Origin: Oopsacas minuta
Lineage: Eukaryota > Porifera > Hexactinellida > Lyssacinosida > Leucopsacidae
Direction: 5' to 3'
NCBI GenBank assembly: GCA_024704765.1
Contig: JAKMXF010000334.1
Coordinates: 124,001 to 188,000, forward strand
Length of the DNA: 64,000 nt
Shown here: in pieces, positions 1 through 12,019 of the stretch
Position numbering within the stretch: the stretch's first letter is position 1
Layout of the letters: each line of letters starts with the position of its first letter
Program-made: the position numbers and the translations under genes
The notes under the pieces: model-generated
What the model was told of the DNA's origin: nothing
The model's input: the letters and a program-made list of their open reading frames with translations, nothing else
Databases searched by the model: none

Positions 1-246
1 ATTGGAAGGAATTTGTTGATTTACTATTTAGTAAGGTTTATTACTGTAAATTGAGATTTACTGAACCAGCCAGTCTCTCGGGTCATGGAAAAGCTGACGG
101 TTTATCTGAAAAGTATCCTCTTACTAACCTGCTCAATCATACCATCATTAAATATCTGATTCGTTTTCATTACTTGATGGAGTCGATTCTTTGCACTAAT
201 ATTATAGTTAAAACTGATGTGAATACCAGAAAATATAATTACTTAC

Positions 247-3200
247 TTAGCCATTATAATATTATCATTACTTGAGGTGTCCAGTAGTGAAGTGCTATCA
301 TCATCACACTTTACAAGATGAACTAAAGTAGATGGGAGACTCCCTTCTAATTCTAGCATTCCCTATACAGCGTAACATCGATTTAGTAAAGTCGAAGGGG
401 CATCGCAATCATTACTAAATCGATGATATTTACTATGCATTTTGATGGACGAGATAAGGAATAGTTTTAGAAGTTTTGTAATATGGTTTGGAGTTCAAAT
501 TATCAATATGGAAAAGTTTGAAAACACTACCTGACTAACTCAGACGGTAGAGTGATATCTTTTCAAAATTTTATGAATCTTTTTGAAATTTGCTAATAAA
601 TTCAGATTGTTCATTGTTTTAATGTTGAATAATTAAATTCTACATGTTGTATTCAAGTGTATAGTTTGTATTTATACCTTTACGAATGCTGCTGCTGTCA
701 TTTGTACCCGCCCCTCATCAGAAGCGTATATCTTCAAATCATGTCTGTAAGTGGAATGTAACCGTAGGAATCCAGACCCAAGAATTGAGTTATAGTTTTC
801 TAATATAATCAATAATGATGATACCTTCATAACAGATATGTCAAAACAAACAAACAAACATCAAAATACATTACCATGATCTCCAGGATATCTAAGTCTG
901 AAGTATCTTCCTAACTCTTCTGCCTGTGCTTTACCCGTTTTCGTTAACTCTCCACCCCATTTCAATATCAATAAGAAGGAATGTGAATTCGGGTCTTGAT
1001 TACCTATGAATAGGACAAGAAGGGAAATACATATTGCTACAGTGGAGGCTGTGCAAAGGCTGTGGTTCGCGATCGGTTGGTTCAAATGACCTTTGTGCAT
1101 GCATAGCAATAATTTCCACCATACACAATACAACATTGTTGCATGTAACTAATCAGCATCGTGTATGTTGAATTTTCCATGCAAAGCATTGTACCCATAT
1201 TGGCAAGAGTTTCATGCAACAATGCTGTAAGCAACTTGCTGATGGTCATAGGATCATGTTTTATTTTCCTGCAACAATGCAATTTTCATGTAACAAAAGT
1301 TGCATAGTGTACGGTAGGATATACGAATACATGTCTAACGTATATGTAATATTAATACTGTTATTTTGATGTACCATATTTCCCTGAATAAACGCTCGAG
1401 CGTTTATTCTTTTCGTGGGGCATTTTTTCGTACAAATTCTTTACCATTTTATGATACAAAAAGATTCTGAGAAACAAATTATTCTAATTTGTTGCAAGGA
1501 CAAATGAGGCTTAAATTCATCAAGATTATTCTAGAGGTGGTGATTAATTTTTAAACACAGTCTTAGAGCCTTTTTCTTGCCCCGGCGCTTATTCAGGGAA
1601 ATACGGTGTTTGGAATTCACGGTTTCCTTGGAACGACCAATAGATTAATATCGCTTTACTGAACCTGATTTATTTTCGTAAATTTACATTTCCCCAAGAC
1701 GTGGGGGATAATATAACAGAAAGTTACCTAATCTTCCTACCTTTCTTCAACTGTCTCTTCATTTGAATCTTTCTATTAATCCCAGAAAACTTCCCATACC
1801 TAACAAGAATACTAATGTTAAAGAAACTATTATTTATATTGATGGAACAAACATAGAAAACATAAATATTGAAAATAGCACATTAGTATCGATTGTAAGA
1901 TCGGCCCAAAAAATTTTCAGATAATATCGATATTATTTTAATTATGTTATCATTAATAAGTTTGCTTTTTACATTTCTAATACAATTTTCATTTGATTCA
2001 GTTCTTTAGCTTTTGAAGCTATCACAGACTCTTCTTCTTGTCTGTTCAATACCTCTTTGATAAGATCCAGGAATTCCTATCGAATAATTAAATCAAATAT
2101 TATTTCACTCTAACCAGTTTCAACTAAGTATAATTGACTCAACACTAATCTATTACTCATTATGAAATTTTCTCAATTCTGCGCTACCAATCTTGTCAAA
2201 AAAGCATCTACCCTGGCCAGCTTGGGCCCAAAACAACTTTTTGAGGCAATTTGCTTGAAATAATATTCTCTTACCTTATATTTTACACACACGAATTATA
2301 CGCCCATTTTTTATTTGTCAATTTACACCCGGACTAGTTTAAACCCTGTACACTTAATTACGTTTTCGTACGGAATTTCTTAGGAATGTGGGACGCGGTG
2401 TACATACTATTTATATTTTATTTAGGCCAATTAATATGTAAAATCTTTCGATTTTCTCTCCCTGGGATTAAAGAAATTGAATATTTCTACTTTACAAGTA
2501 GTAAAATATGGATTTTACAGTCTGTTGATCAAAGAATTAATTTTCAGGAGGGTGGATACAATTTTGTACGGACAGGGATGAGAATAAATACATGTATTAC
2601 TTTACATGACCTTATCATGCCAAGGTAAATAGTCACCAAACTTTACTTGATCCGCATTAACACTTTAATGAATAAATGTACAATCATAATTTCCAAAATA
2701 TGCAATAAAATATTAACAAATTTTTATACATTTATATCATAAAATTTCAATATATTTTGCGGTCAAAAATTTATGAAACAAGTCTGTACACATTCTAATA
2801 GCAGATAAGCAATTCAGATTTTTGAGGGATATGAACAGGGAACGTTTATTGTGAAGATAAGTCAATGACTTAATAACCTGTAAATGCTTTGGTTTCTTTA
2901 GCTTTATCGAATCTTGATTCTTTTTATTCACTTTTTTTGAGAAGAGTTCAGTAAATCTACAGTAATTATTCATAAGTAGAACTCGGGAGAACTACACTCT
3001 ATTAATACATACTACTACTTCTTTCAATCCAAAATTTAGTTCTTATTCATTTAAATATAATTGGTAAGAATGCTCGGAAATTCGTTTGAGATTTTCTACT
3101 CAAAATGGTGTCCTTATAATCGATCTAGAAATACAATACTTACCTAGGATGCGAGATCACTAGCTTTATCTTTTGTTTAGGATTACGATCTCCGTGTCTC

Positions 3201-3979
3201 ATGACCGCAATTACACATCTCAGTTCATCACTCTTATTACTAAACAGATGTGATGGTAAATAACGTATTCTATCATTTTGTTACTGTTAGAAAATACAGT
3301 CTTACTTTATGTTTATGGTTGGCTGTTGTAGCTTTATTGGTTTATCTTGATGACCTGATACTATCCGTGGAATCTCGTTAATTAAGTATGGAGCTTGATT
3401 CTCCAGTATTATCGATCTAAAGTAATCGCAATATGAATTATTCAGCATAGCATAGATACCAACCAGATTAAGAATACAGACAGCATATTAGTCTGCTTCT
3501 GGACACGTTCCTTTTGGGTACATTTTGACTGGATATGACACTTGAATAATTTCAAAATCCTGGCTTTTCGCCATAGCTGTACAGTTGGCAAGTATGTAAT
3601 CATGGGTGTATGAGTGTAGCAGAAATTTTAGGGCTACACATATGTTTTTTGAAATTTTCACTTGCGGCTTTACTTATGATATTAGGGACCTACTGATATT
3701 TTTGAGGGTGCCAGCTCCCCCAGAACTAGGCCCATGCATGTAATTCAATACACAATATGCAATGGACCAATTTAATGCAAATTTGCTTCGGTTATGACGA
3801 TCACTTTATTTACATTTTATCGAGTATTTATAAATGGTATTACTCACGTTAATAACACACCAGCATCATCAAAATATTTAGGTGAGGACTTCACGAAGCT
3901 AAATCCGTTGACATCACAGACATACATCTTGCCTTTCGTTCTCAATAAATCAAACCCACAGACATTGTGCTACATTGGA

Positions 3980-4015
<36 letters not shown>

Positions 4016-7000
4016 CTTTTTTATATGAATTATACTTTAACTTACTCGAAATGTAATTGCAATTGTTTTAGCAATAGCTTTTTCTGTAGCAGTGAGCATA
4101 ACTGGGAATCTTACTTCCTTTCCGTATTGATCTCGATCTACCTTTCCATCCAACGACTACAAATATATTCGTAAAATTAAGATAGAGCATTTTGTAGATA
4201 AATAAACCGTCCATTAACAATATTATCTATATTGTTAAGACTGAGCCTGTACAGAATATCATTGTTAGATAATTCAATTCATAGAATATATAAATCGTAC
4301 TAACAGCAACCTATTTAGTGACGTAATCATAGTGTTGGGGATTTGTAATATGTTGCTTCAATTTCGTAGCAACATATGTATGGTATTCCAATAAAAATCC
4401 TTAAATTTTATGAGTCATAGTATATTCTCATGAAACGACTTACAGGACTTTTCCTAGCCTCAGCATGAGCATAATCAGGTCCTATACTGTATACTTTAAC
4501 ATCAGCTCCATTAGTACGTATAAACTCCTCATAGATGTATGAACCAGTTCTTCTTATCTTGGAGTCTGTTATGAAAATACTGCTTCTATCTTTGACCTAA
4601 CGAATTTAATAATTGTTAAAATGACAAACCAACTTATATACGTATAAGGTCTCATTAACTTTACCTTTCGAAATAGTTGAGTTTGGCCACCACCAGCTGA
4701 CGTTGGATAGTATATGTGCACTCTATGATCTTCTGCATGAAGTGGTTTTTCAACAAATGGCTTTTGAAAAGTTACTCCATTAATATCAATGGAATCTGCT
4801 TCTTCAGTTAAACCCAGTTCTAAGAAAAGAAATTATATCTAATACAATATTACTGTACATTCTACAGTAGACTTTACTAGGACATTAGTACTGTGCGATC
4901 ATTTTCTCCAAAAATTGTCCCATAAAAAACGTACAGGGGTGTTTGCATATTAGAAATTCGTCTAATAACAAAATCTGTCTATTAACAACGGTTGCTAATA
5001 GGCGAACTCTACTCCTTTCAATTATTTTCCACAAAGAGCATGAAATACCCTAACGTATACTATTAACTAGAGTCTACTGTATCTCGTGTATGTATTGTAT
5101 AAACACTTACTTTCATCAGTTTTAGTACCATCTCTCCGTAATACAGCATAACGTGGTATTTCTATACCTGCCTCTTCTAATGTCTGATAGACGTCAACTC
5201 TACGAACATGAATACATTAATAGTATCACAGTAATAGATATTAACACCCAATTAACTGAAACTATGAAAACACCAAATGCAAATCATTTCAACTAATAAA
5301 CTGCTCCCAACCAATACTACACATAAGAAGTAAGGTTCAAACATAAAATGCAAATTGGAACATATTCATGCTAATACGTAGCAATATTACAAACTTTCAG
5401 TTTAACCTTTCGTTGGTTTAGTTTGTAAAACCAATCCAAAAGCACAATTACTGACAAATTGAATTTACAAGGAGTAATTAATTTATATATTATTAAGTGA
5501 TAATTCGTAATAAGTAAATTGAGCTTAAATCTACTTAATATTTGATGGAATGTAATACTGTTAATGCTTAGTTTTGTGATCTGCAAGTAGGACAAGATTG
5601 AGGCTAATTGGGACACACAATATTTCATATCATGGAGCAATGGGAACTTTGAAATAGTCAAATTGGGTCTGTCTGTTACAATCGTAATGATTCGGAACAC
5701 TAAATACTTAGCACAAACGTTTTCCACAATTCCCGTGAAACATTTAAATTTACACTTTTTTGACCTTCAAAAATTCCAACATTTTGCAGACCGTATCCGT
5801 TTAATAGATCCATATAGTACTTGTGTATATGAAAGTGTTTGATAAATAAGGAATAAGGAATAAACCATGCTACTATTCGATAAATATCATAAGTATTCTA
5901 CCTATCAAGAAGTGTATATTGCATCCTCAGGTCATTGATCAAGAATGGTTGATATTTATCAGCATACTCAATAGCTTTACTAAGAGGAAATCCAGTAGAA
6001 TAGAAACTCATAAACGCGTCACAAGAAGGCCAGTCTTCAATTGGTTTATTCAGTATTGTATCTTCACTAAATATAATAACTTGTACGAGGATAGTTTTTC
6101 TGATCCGATCAAGAATTTGTTCCATTGGAATTGAATGTGACTACAACAAAATTGCAATATATTAAATTCGTTCTTAGAAATACTGTATGCCAATATAAAC
6201 TGGACACACCAAACAAACCACATTATTTTGCAAATTTTTACGATTTGATTTACCTTATGTATATGCAACATTTCAACAAATATATTAGTAGCCAACTCAA
6301 AATGAGTTTGATACAGCCCTGCTGATTGTTTGGGTACGCAACAAGCATTGGAAGTTTTATTTTCATTGACCAAAGTTGAATTGTAGTGAAACTGTATCTT
6401 ATAAGAAATTGAAACTTGGTTTGTATAATAGTTACCTTTTTCTCCATAGCACATATTCCTAATACAACATGTGTCTTTTCAACTGTTGGAGCAGCATCAA
6501 TTATTGGAGAAAACATGACACCTAGTATATTTTCTATAAAACAAAATATACATACAATAAGTTCTAGTAATAGTGAATAATGTAGAGTCAAAATGTAAAA
6601 ATATATTAATCGAGTGCGGAATGGATGTAACTGCAACTATATTGCCTGCCAAACGGTGGAAACACTAAAAAAAATTAGATAATTATATTCTGTATATCTA
6701 TTTTATATTTATCAATAATCATCACCTATATACATATAACAGTGGAGGCAGTAACTCGAGTATAAATTGGATTTCCACTACACGACATTTGAATTAATTA
6801 TAGGAAAGATAACTATTATCAAAGAAATGAAAGTACAAAAAGTTCATTTGCAAATTTCATGTAACTTGATTAGAAAAATATATTTGGGACTTCCTGTAAA
6901 TGTAATTTTAGTTCATTATATAGGAAACGTGATAGTATTATAATGTAAAGGTTGTTCAAAAAGTGTTAAAATTGCAGTTTACAAATCAGGTATCCGTATT

Positions 7001-7863
7001 TCTATTTATACTAGCCCTTACTCTTATCTTTGTTGTCCAATATTCACATTTGACAAATCTCAAGTATTAGGAATATAATTACAGTATACAATTCAAATCC
7101 TATTAAATCATTTGAATATCATATTATGCCTGTTTGCTAAATCAACCAGTATATAGGCATATTCGTAATCACTCAAGATGTTATCATCACACACACACAC
7201 ACCAAAGTGACTCCAATATTGAGCAATTCAGTGAAACAGAAGAATTCATATAAAGCGTCGTGTTCGATCGTGAAGTGTGATTTGTGAAAAATGTTAAATT
7301 TCTAGATTATTAGATATTTGCCTCGTGTACACATTAATCTTTGTCTCTATAATGTAGCAATTGATAGTTTCTTAATTCTATAGTAATATGTAGAATTCGG
7401 ATACAGATACATTCAGTTAATACTTAATACTTCTTTCAAACCAAATTTAGTTCTATTGAATACAATATTTATTCAGATAAGAGTGTACGTATTATCATAA
7501 GACGTACAATCGCCTCGGAAAATACATAACATTTCCCCAACTTTTGTACGTATTATCAGAGTTCTAGTGTATGTTTATTCAAATTCCCATAACTCAACTA
7601 CTATCTCTCAATTCCTAGAATAACTCATATAAAATATGCAAAACTTAGGAATGGAATTTTTGTAAATAAATATTCGTCGCTCTATATCAATGATCACCTC
7701 CTGAATCCTATATAGAGATATGAATTTCTGTAAATCAGTAACTACGCTTAATCAGGGAAACTATTCTAGTCAAATTCTATCTGATTAAATGGTTTGCATA
7801 ATTGAAATAGTTATACTAACCTGATTCTGTGGATGTATCAACGACATTTTGTTCTTCTAACAT
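247..7863 (-). CDS. PPIP5K: Inositol hexakisphosphate/diphosphoinositol-pentakisphosphate kinase (PPIP5K/Vip1), partial
   Basis: Bifunctional cytosolic enzyme family that makes inositol pyrophosphates: an N-terminal ATP-grasp kinase followed by a histidine-acid-phosphatase-like domain. Sixteen exons join in phase with GT-AG sites: 7863-7821, 6533-6436, 6140-5902, 5199-5111, 4819-4665, 4596-4444, 4156-4046, 3969-3848, 3416-3306, 3269-3144, 2956-2878, 2076-1973, 1799-1741, 1003-875, 799-678, 362-247 (about 618 residues). Visible landmarks: GICAMEKK near the N terminus, [20 protein letters not shown] and YYPTSAGGG (ATP-grasp), [30 protein letters not shown] (metal/nucleotide site), then [19 protein letters not shown] and [19 protein letters not shown] of the phosphatase domain. 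The family motif is RHGDRTP; here the Thr is Asn. The start at 7863 gives a short 14-codon first exon. The gene continues past the left edge; the next exon in 1-246 could not be placed in phase. It is divergent from the channel gene at 8638. Confidence 0.9.
1372..1608. repeat. MITE-like element with 24-bp inverted ends
   Basis: The left end TACCATATTTCCCTGAATAA (1372 on) pairs with the right end, whose reverse complement begins CACCGTATTTCCCTGAATAA (1608 backwards); about 21 of 24 positions match. Just inside the left end, 1387-1408 is a perfect 22-bp palindrome (AATAAACGCTC followed by its reverse complement). It lies in a PPIP5K intron. A degenerate relative of the end is seen near 42460-42485. 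Confidence 0.7.
3979..4015. repeat. (AAT)n microsatellite
   Basis: About 12 AAT/ATA units in a PPIP5K intron, next to the acceptor of the exon that starts at 3969 on the minus strand. Any poly-Asn reading of it on the plus strand is an artefact. Confidence 0.95.
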
Positions 7864-8637
7864 TTGTTCTTACTTCAATATATTGCATATAATTCAGCTA
7901 GCAAAATACCTTAAATTTTAACCTCCACAAATGCCTCTCTCCCCTTCTAATATCACTCCTCTATAGAAACAAACAGAATAAATTGTTCCAGAAGCACTTT
8001 AAGAATGTTAGGCCATACATTCATAAACAGAATACAATGACTTTCTGTATAGATATGTCATATGTAAATATTCATTTCCCCATAATCTAAGAATGCTAAC
8101 ATTAACATCGCCTTAGCTACTACTCAAAGGTATCTCTGCATATACAACTCAAGCTCCATCTCTAAGAGCATATCATAATTACAAGGGGAATAGCACAAAA
8201 GAAATATTTAGAAATTTATTCTAAGTATTCTATTTATCACTCGTCGTGGTTTCTAACATTTGATTATGTATTATGATTTTTAATTATATATTTATTTAAT
8301 TAAAAGATAAGCAAAGTTATGTAAGTTTGTATTCTATGTTAAATTTTAATTTATGAATCCATTATTGCAAGCATTCCACTGTGGTGTATGCAGAAGAAAT
8401 TAGTAAAGTGTTAATAAATCACGTTTTTCGCGCATTTTGTTCAATGAATGAAAATTATTTGTAAAGAATTTCCACATCAAAAATTTCGAAAAACTCTCTG
8501 ATAGAATATTAATCAAGCAAATTATATTCTTTCTGGTACTCTATTATTCTAGGCATAAACCCTTTGATTATGTATAAATATGTATAATCACAAAAATTGA
8601 TTATTTTTCATTTATATTTGGATATGAATATATTTTG
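7864..8637. other. Divergent intergenic region, PPIP5K / TMEM175-like
   Basis: AT-rich spacer between two genes transcribed away from each other, so it should hold both promoters. I see no coding exon, RNA gene or clear repeat. No core promoter motif can be called with confidence. Confidence 0.5.
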
Positions 8638-10308
8638 ATGGCTACAGTCGTTACTGAAAAGGATATCTCAACTGAATTAGGTGGGAAAGAGAGTATTGGG
8701 GTAGGTCAATACACAAAATTGGGCCTTCCCAGGACATATGAACGGAATATTTATTGGAGTCGTGAGCCAAGTCCTCTTTCAGCAGATGACCAACCAAATA
8801 TAACCCAAAATGATTTATCAGCATCGCTTTCCCTCGGGTTCCCTACCCCAAAATGGGATCAATGTGAACATGAACGTTTCGAGTATTTCTGCGATATTTA
8901 CCTGGCAGTAATAGCTACCTTGGTATTAGCTTCATTTAAGTTGACTTTACTTATACCTCTTGACAAAGGGATGTCTCTATACGATCATCTTGCTAGGATA
9001 TATCCTAATACAGTTAGTTGGCCAGCAATTGTTGTAAACGGTATTGTAATATCTGTAGGATACGTTTACATAATTTCAATCTGGTTGAATCAAATAAGAG
9101 TTATCTATCTCTATCCAATGTTGGATAAATTTGTTGTTTGGTTGAATCTTGGTATCCTTGCCTCTCTGACATTCCTACCAATTGCATCTCTACTATATGG
9201 TGTAGAATCAGATGCAATTGTTACTGGATTTTTCTGCTTTTTCGTTGCTCTAGCTGGTATATTTCAATGTACTCACATCATTTATGTGTATATCTACAAT
9301 TATTATGAAAGTTTTCGTGATGGGACCCATGAGAATTCGAATTTCATAGTTTTGTTCATACAGCTACATGCAACGCTAGATATTCCAATTCGGGTCATTC
9401 TTGGATATGCATTATGGTTTATACCATCAGTTGGGAATAGTTTTCTGTTTATTGTATACCTAATAGCCATAATTTCTCCATTTGATTCCGTCATTCTCGA
9501 GAAAATATTCATTTACACTCAGAAGAAAACGAAGCGCATTGAGCGAATAGTTTCATACTTACAACATTACAAGAGAAAGTTAAGTAATGAAAGATTCATG
9601 CATTTTACCGATGGAGTATTTGCATTAATAAGCGCTATGCTAATAATAGATACTATTACAGTTTTTTCCAAAGAGTCTTTAGCTGTGATTAACTTTACAC
9701 AAAATTTCACTGAGATTGATCTCGTGCCAATTCTCCTAAAACTTCATGCGAATTATTTCTATAGTTTTGTATGGGCCATGTGTGTCCTTTGTACCTTTTG
9801 GATTGTCAGTTATAACATGTTCTATCGCGTCAAGGTAATAAATAGAATGGTGCTTTTTCTGAAATTTTTCGGTCTCTTCTTGGCGAATTTTATCCCTCAA
9901 TGTGCCTTTATACTGGGAAAATATGGTAGTAAAGAAAGTTATTATGATAGACATATGGCAGTTGTATTATCCTTATCGCTTGTGATTGCAATAGGAATTG
10001 TGCAATTAATTGGATGGTCCTATTTTAAATTCTTTTCCAAGACACTCTCATCGGAAAGAAATAGTGTAGCGAAAGATATTAAGATGGTTTTGATGATCAT
10101 TACATTACCATCATTGTCTTTCATTCTAATGATAATCGAGCTATTCTCTGTCAATAGCATCACCCTGCTTAAGTTGTTTATAATATTCCTAGTGCAGGTA
10201 CCGATCCTAGCATTAGTTGAGACATTACCAAACCTGTGTCGTTTCATTGGTATATGTTACGATAAACATGGCGACAAGGTTACTGGGGTATTCTATACTA
10301 GAAGCTAA
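8638..10308 (+). CDS. TMEM175-like (DUF1211) membrane channel, single exon
   Basis: Multi-pass membrane protein of 556 residues. TMEM175 proteins are lysosomal/endosomal potassium (and proton) channels built from two six-helix repeats, each opening with an R-x3-F-S-D motif in its first helix. Two such starts are visible: RFEYFCDIYLAVIATLVL at about residues 80-97 and RFMHFTDGVFALISAMLI at about 319-336, about 240 residues apart as expected for the two-repeat animal form. Cys and Thr replace the usual Ser. About twelve hydrophobic segments follow in two groups, after a soluble N-terminal stretch of about 75 residues. The first ATG is 8638, preceded by stops. Single-exon structure contrasts with the intron-rich neighbour. 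Assignment to TMEM175 rests on these motifs and layout; the loops are not recognisably conserved. Confidence 0.72.
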   Translation: MATVVTEKDISTELGGKESIGVGQYTKLGLPRTYERNIYWSREPSPLSADDQPNITQNDLSASLSLGFPTPKWDQCEHERFEYFCDIYLAVIATLVLASFKLTLLIPLDKGMSLYDHLARIYPNTVSWPAIVVNGIVISVGYVYIISIWLNQIRVIYLYPMLDKFVVWLNLGILASLTFLPIASLLYGVESDAIVTGFFCFFVALAGIFQCTHIIYVYIYNYYESFRDGTHENSNFIVLFIQLHATLDIPIRVILGYALWFIPSVGNSFLFIVYLIAIISPFDSVILEKIFIYTQKKTKRIERIVSYLQHYKRKLSNERFMHFTDGVFALISAMLIIDTITVFSKESLAVINFTQNFTEIDLVPILLKLHANYFYSFVWAMCVLCTFWIVSYNMFYRVKVINRMVLFLKFFGLFLANFIPQCAFILGKYGSKESYYDRHMAVVLSLSLVIAIGIVQLIGWSYFKFFSKTLSSERNSVAKDIKMVLMIITLPSLSFILMIIELFSVNSITLLKLFIIFLVQVPILALVETLPNLCRFIGICYDKHGDKVTGVFYTRS

Positions 10309-10727
10309 TCAGACGATTATTCAATTTTCTAATTCTAATTATCTATTTGCTCTGGTTATAGCTATTGCTTCGATATGTTAAATATCTAATAGGTATTTGT
10401 TGTTTGTTTTGTTATATGTATTATGTTATCAATATTGCTAACTCAATTACGTAAGGAAATTGTTATTCTGTATCTGGGAATCCGAATGGGGAGGAATTTC
10501 TCGACTCAAAATAAACTATTCAAGGTTGGCAAATATCGATATCGGTTAAAAATCTCCAATGCGATAAGATATATCGGAAAATTCCCCGATACAATAAATA
10601 TCGGTTAGATATTTCTAAAAATAGAAAACTTACCGAAATATCGATATTTTCTATAGATTATCGGAATGTATGATATTTTCGATATTTTTTCATAAACGAT
10701 ATTTCGGTGCCAAACCTTGCACTATTA
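10309..10727. other. Intergenic, TATCG-rich inverted-repeat sequence
   Basis: 3' flank of the channel gene. From about 10520 to 10708 the sequence is a jumble of TATCG/CGATA words on both strands (AATATCGATATTT-like), which would fold extensively. It probably represents a degenerate repeat into whose end the mariner at 10728 inserted. No gene seen. Confidence 0.5.
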
Positions 10728-11975
10728 CGAAGGGCACTCGAAAAGTTTTGACGTTGATCGACATATCAGATAGTAATCATAAATTTGACTCTTACATTTT
10801 TCAAAATACTCTCCCTGACAATCTATTACATTTTTTCATTCTGGTAAACCAATTATCAAAACATTTTTTCCACTCTTCTTTGGGTATGTCTCCGATCGCT
10901 TGGAAAAGTGCCCTTCTCAACTCCTCATTAGTCGAAAATCTCCTCCCACGTAATTGATCTTTGAGTCTAGGGAACAACCAGAAGTCGCAAGGGGCTAAAT
11001 CAGGACTGTAGGGTGGGTGAAGTAATGTTTTGAGTCCAGAATTTTCTAATAACTCACGAGTTCAGATTGCCGTATACGATGATGCATTATCATGATGAAA
11101 AAGAATTCCTCTAATGCCTGTCTTCTCCCGCTGTGATGACTTTGGGTAGGCACACTGTAGTGTACCAGTCGGCAGTAACAGTCTTTATATCCTCGAGAGC
11201 AACAGTTTCGACAAACCCATTAGATCTGAAAAAAATCGCCCACATTTGTTTCCCAACAGATCTCGCCCTCCGCACTTTGGTTGGAGGTGGGGCATCTTCT
11301 TCAACCCACTCCTTTGACATTCGCTTTGTTTCTGGATCATAATGGTATATCCATGTCTCATCACCTGTAAGGATCTCAGAAACAGCTCTTGAACTTCCAT
11401 TAGCAAACCTTTTGAGCAAAATTTTGCAAAAGTCTATGCGGGATATTTTTTGCTGTAAGTTCAAAGAATGGGAGATCCATCGGGCACACAATTTCCTGAC
11501 ACAAAGCTCTTTGTGCAAAATGATATTAATTGTCCCCGATGATAACTCGGTTTCATACTCTAACTGAGCGTACGTAATATGAGGATCTTTAGTAATTAGA
11601 TCTAGCATTTCGTTAACATTTTCTTCATTATGTGAAATATTCGGTCTTCCTGAACGAGGAGCATCTTCAAGAACAAAGTTTCCGTGAATAAATTCCCTGT
11701 ACCATTGTTCAACTGTACTTTGAGAAGGAGCTAGATCCGAGAAATGTTCCTGTAAAGATTCATAGATTTCTACTCTTGTCTTCTGTAGTTTGAATAAGAT
11801 CAAAATCATTGCTCGAAATCACGTTTTGTGAGATCTGATTTAGAAAGTAGAAGAGATAAATGAATGAAAGTTTCAAAGTAGACTAATAAAATATGTCTGA
11901 AAAGATGGATGCGGAAAAATATCCGACAGATTAAAGGTTTCATATCAAACGGCAAAACTTTTCGAGTGTCCCTCG
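10728..11975. mobile_element. Mariner-family DNA transposon (defective), 1.25 kb
   Basis: Ends are inverted repeats of about 27 bp. The left end begins CGAAGGGCACTCGAAAAG and the right end, read inwards, begins CGAGGGACACTCGAAAAG. Both are flanked by the TA dinucleotide expected of Tc1/mariner insertion (10726-10727 and 11976-11977). The length and the single transposase ORF on the minus strand fit a complete but dead mariner. Confidence 0.93.
10790..11809 (-). pseudogene. Mariner transposase, frameshifted and with an internal stop
   Basis: The minus-strand frame from 11809 carries the helix-turn-helix region (STVEQWYREFIHGN, DAPRSGRPN) and the first catalytic motif GDETWIYHYDPETKR. That frame ends at 11111. 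The rest continues in another frame below about 11110, with the second Asp in FHHDNA, then an in-frame stop, then the third catalytic region SPDLAPCDFWLFPRLK. The pattern is the mariner D,D34D triad (cut-and-paste transposase). One frameshift and at least one stop make it non-functional. The N terminus upstream of 11809 is probably also damaged, since the right end of the element is 160 bp further. Confidence 0.93.
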
Positions 11976-12019
11976 TATACCCATGAATCCAACCTCTTAC
12001 TCTCTGAATGCTGACCATC

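Noticed and set aside
1-246. Next PPIP5K exon downstream of 247 on the minus strand
   Set aside because: Candidate acceptors near 128 and 100 give immediate stops in the required phase 2, so no exon could be placed.
3794-4174. 126-residue plus-strand ORF with poly-Asn
   Set aside because: It runs antisense through two PPIP5K exons and an AAT microsatellite; a shadow.
10423-10957. Plus-strand ORFs over the mariner left end
   Set aside because: They lie antisense to the transposase remnant or in fold-back sequence.
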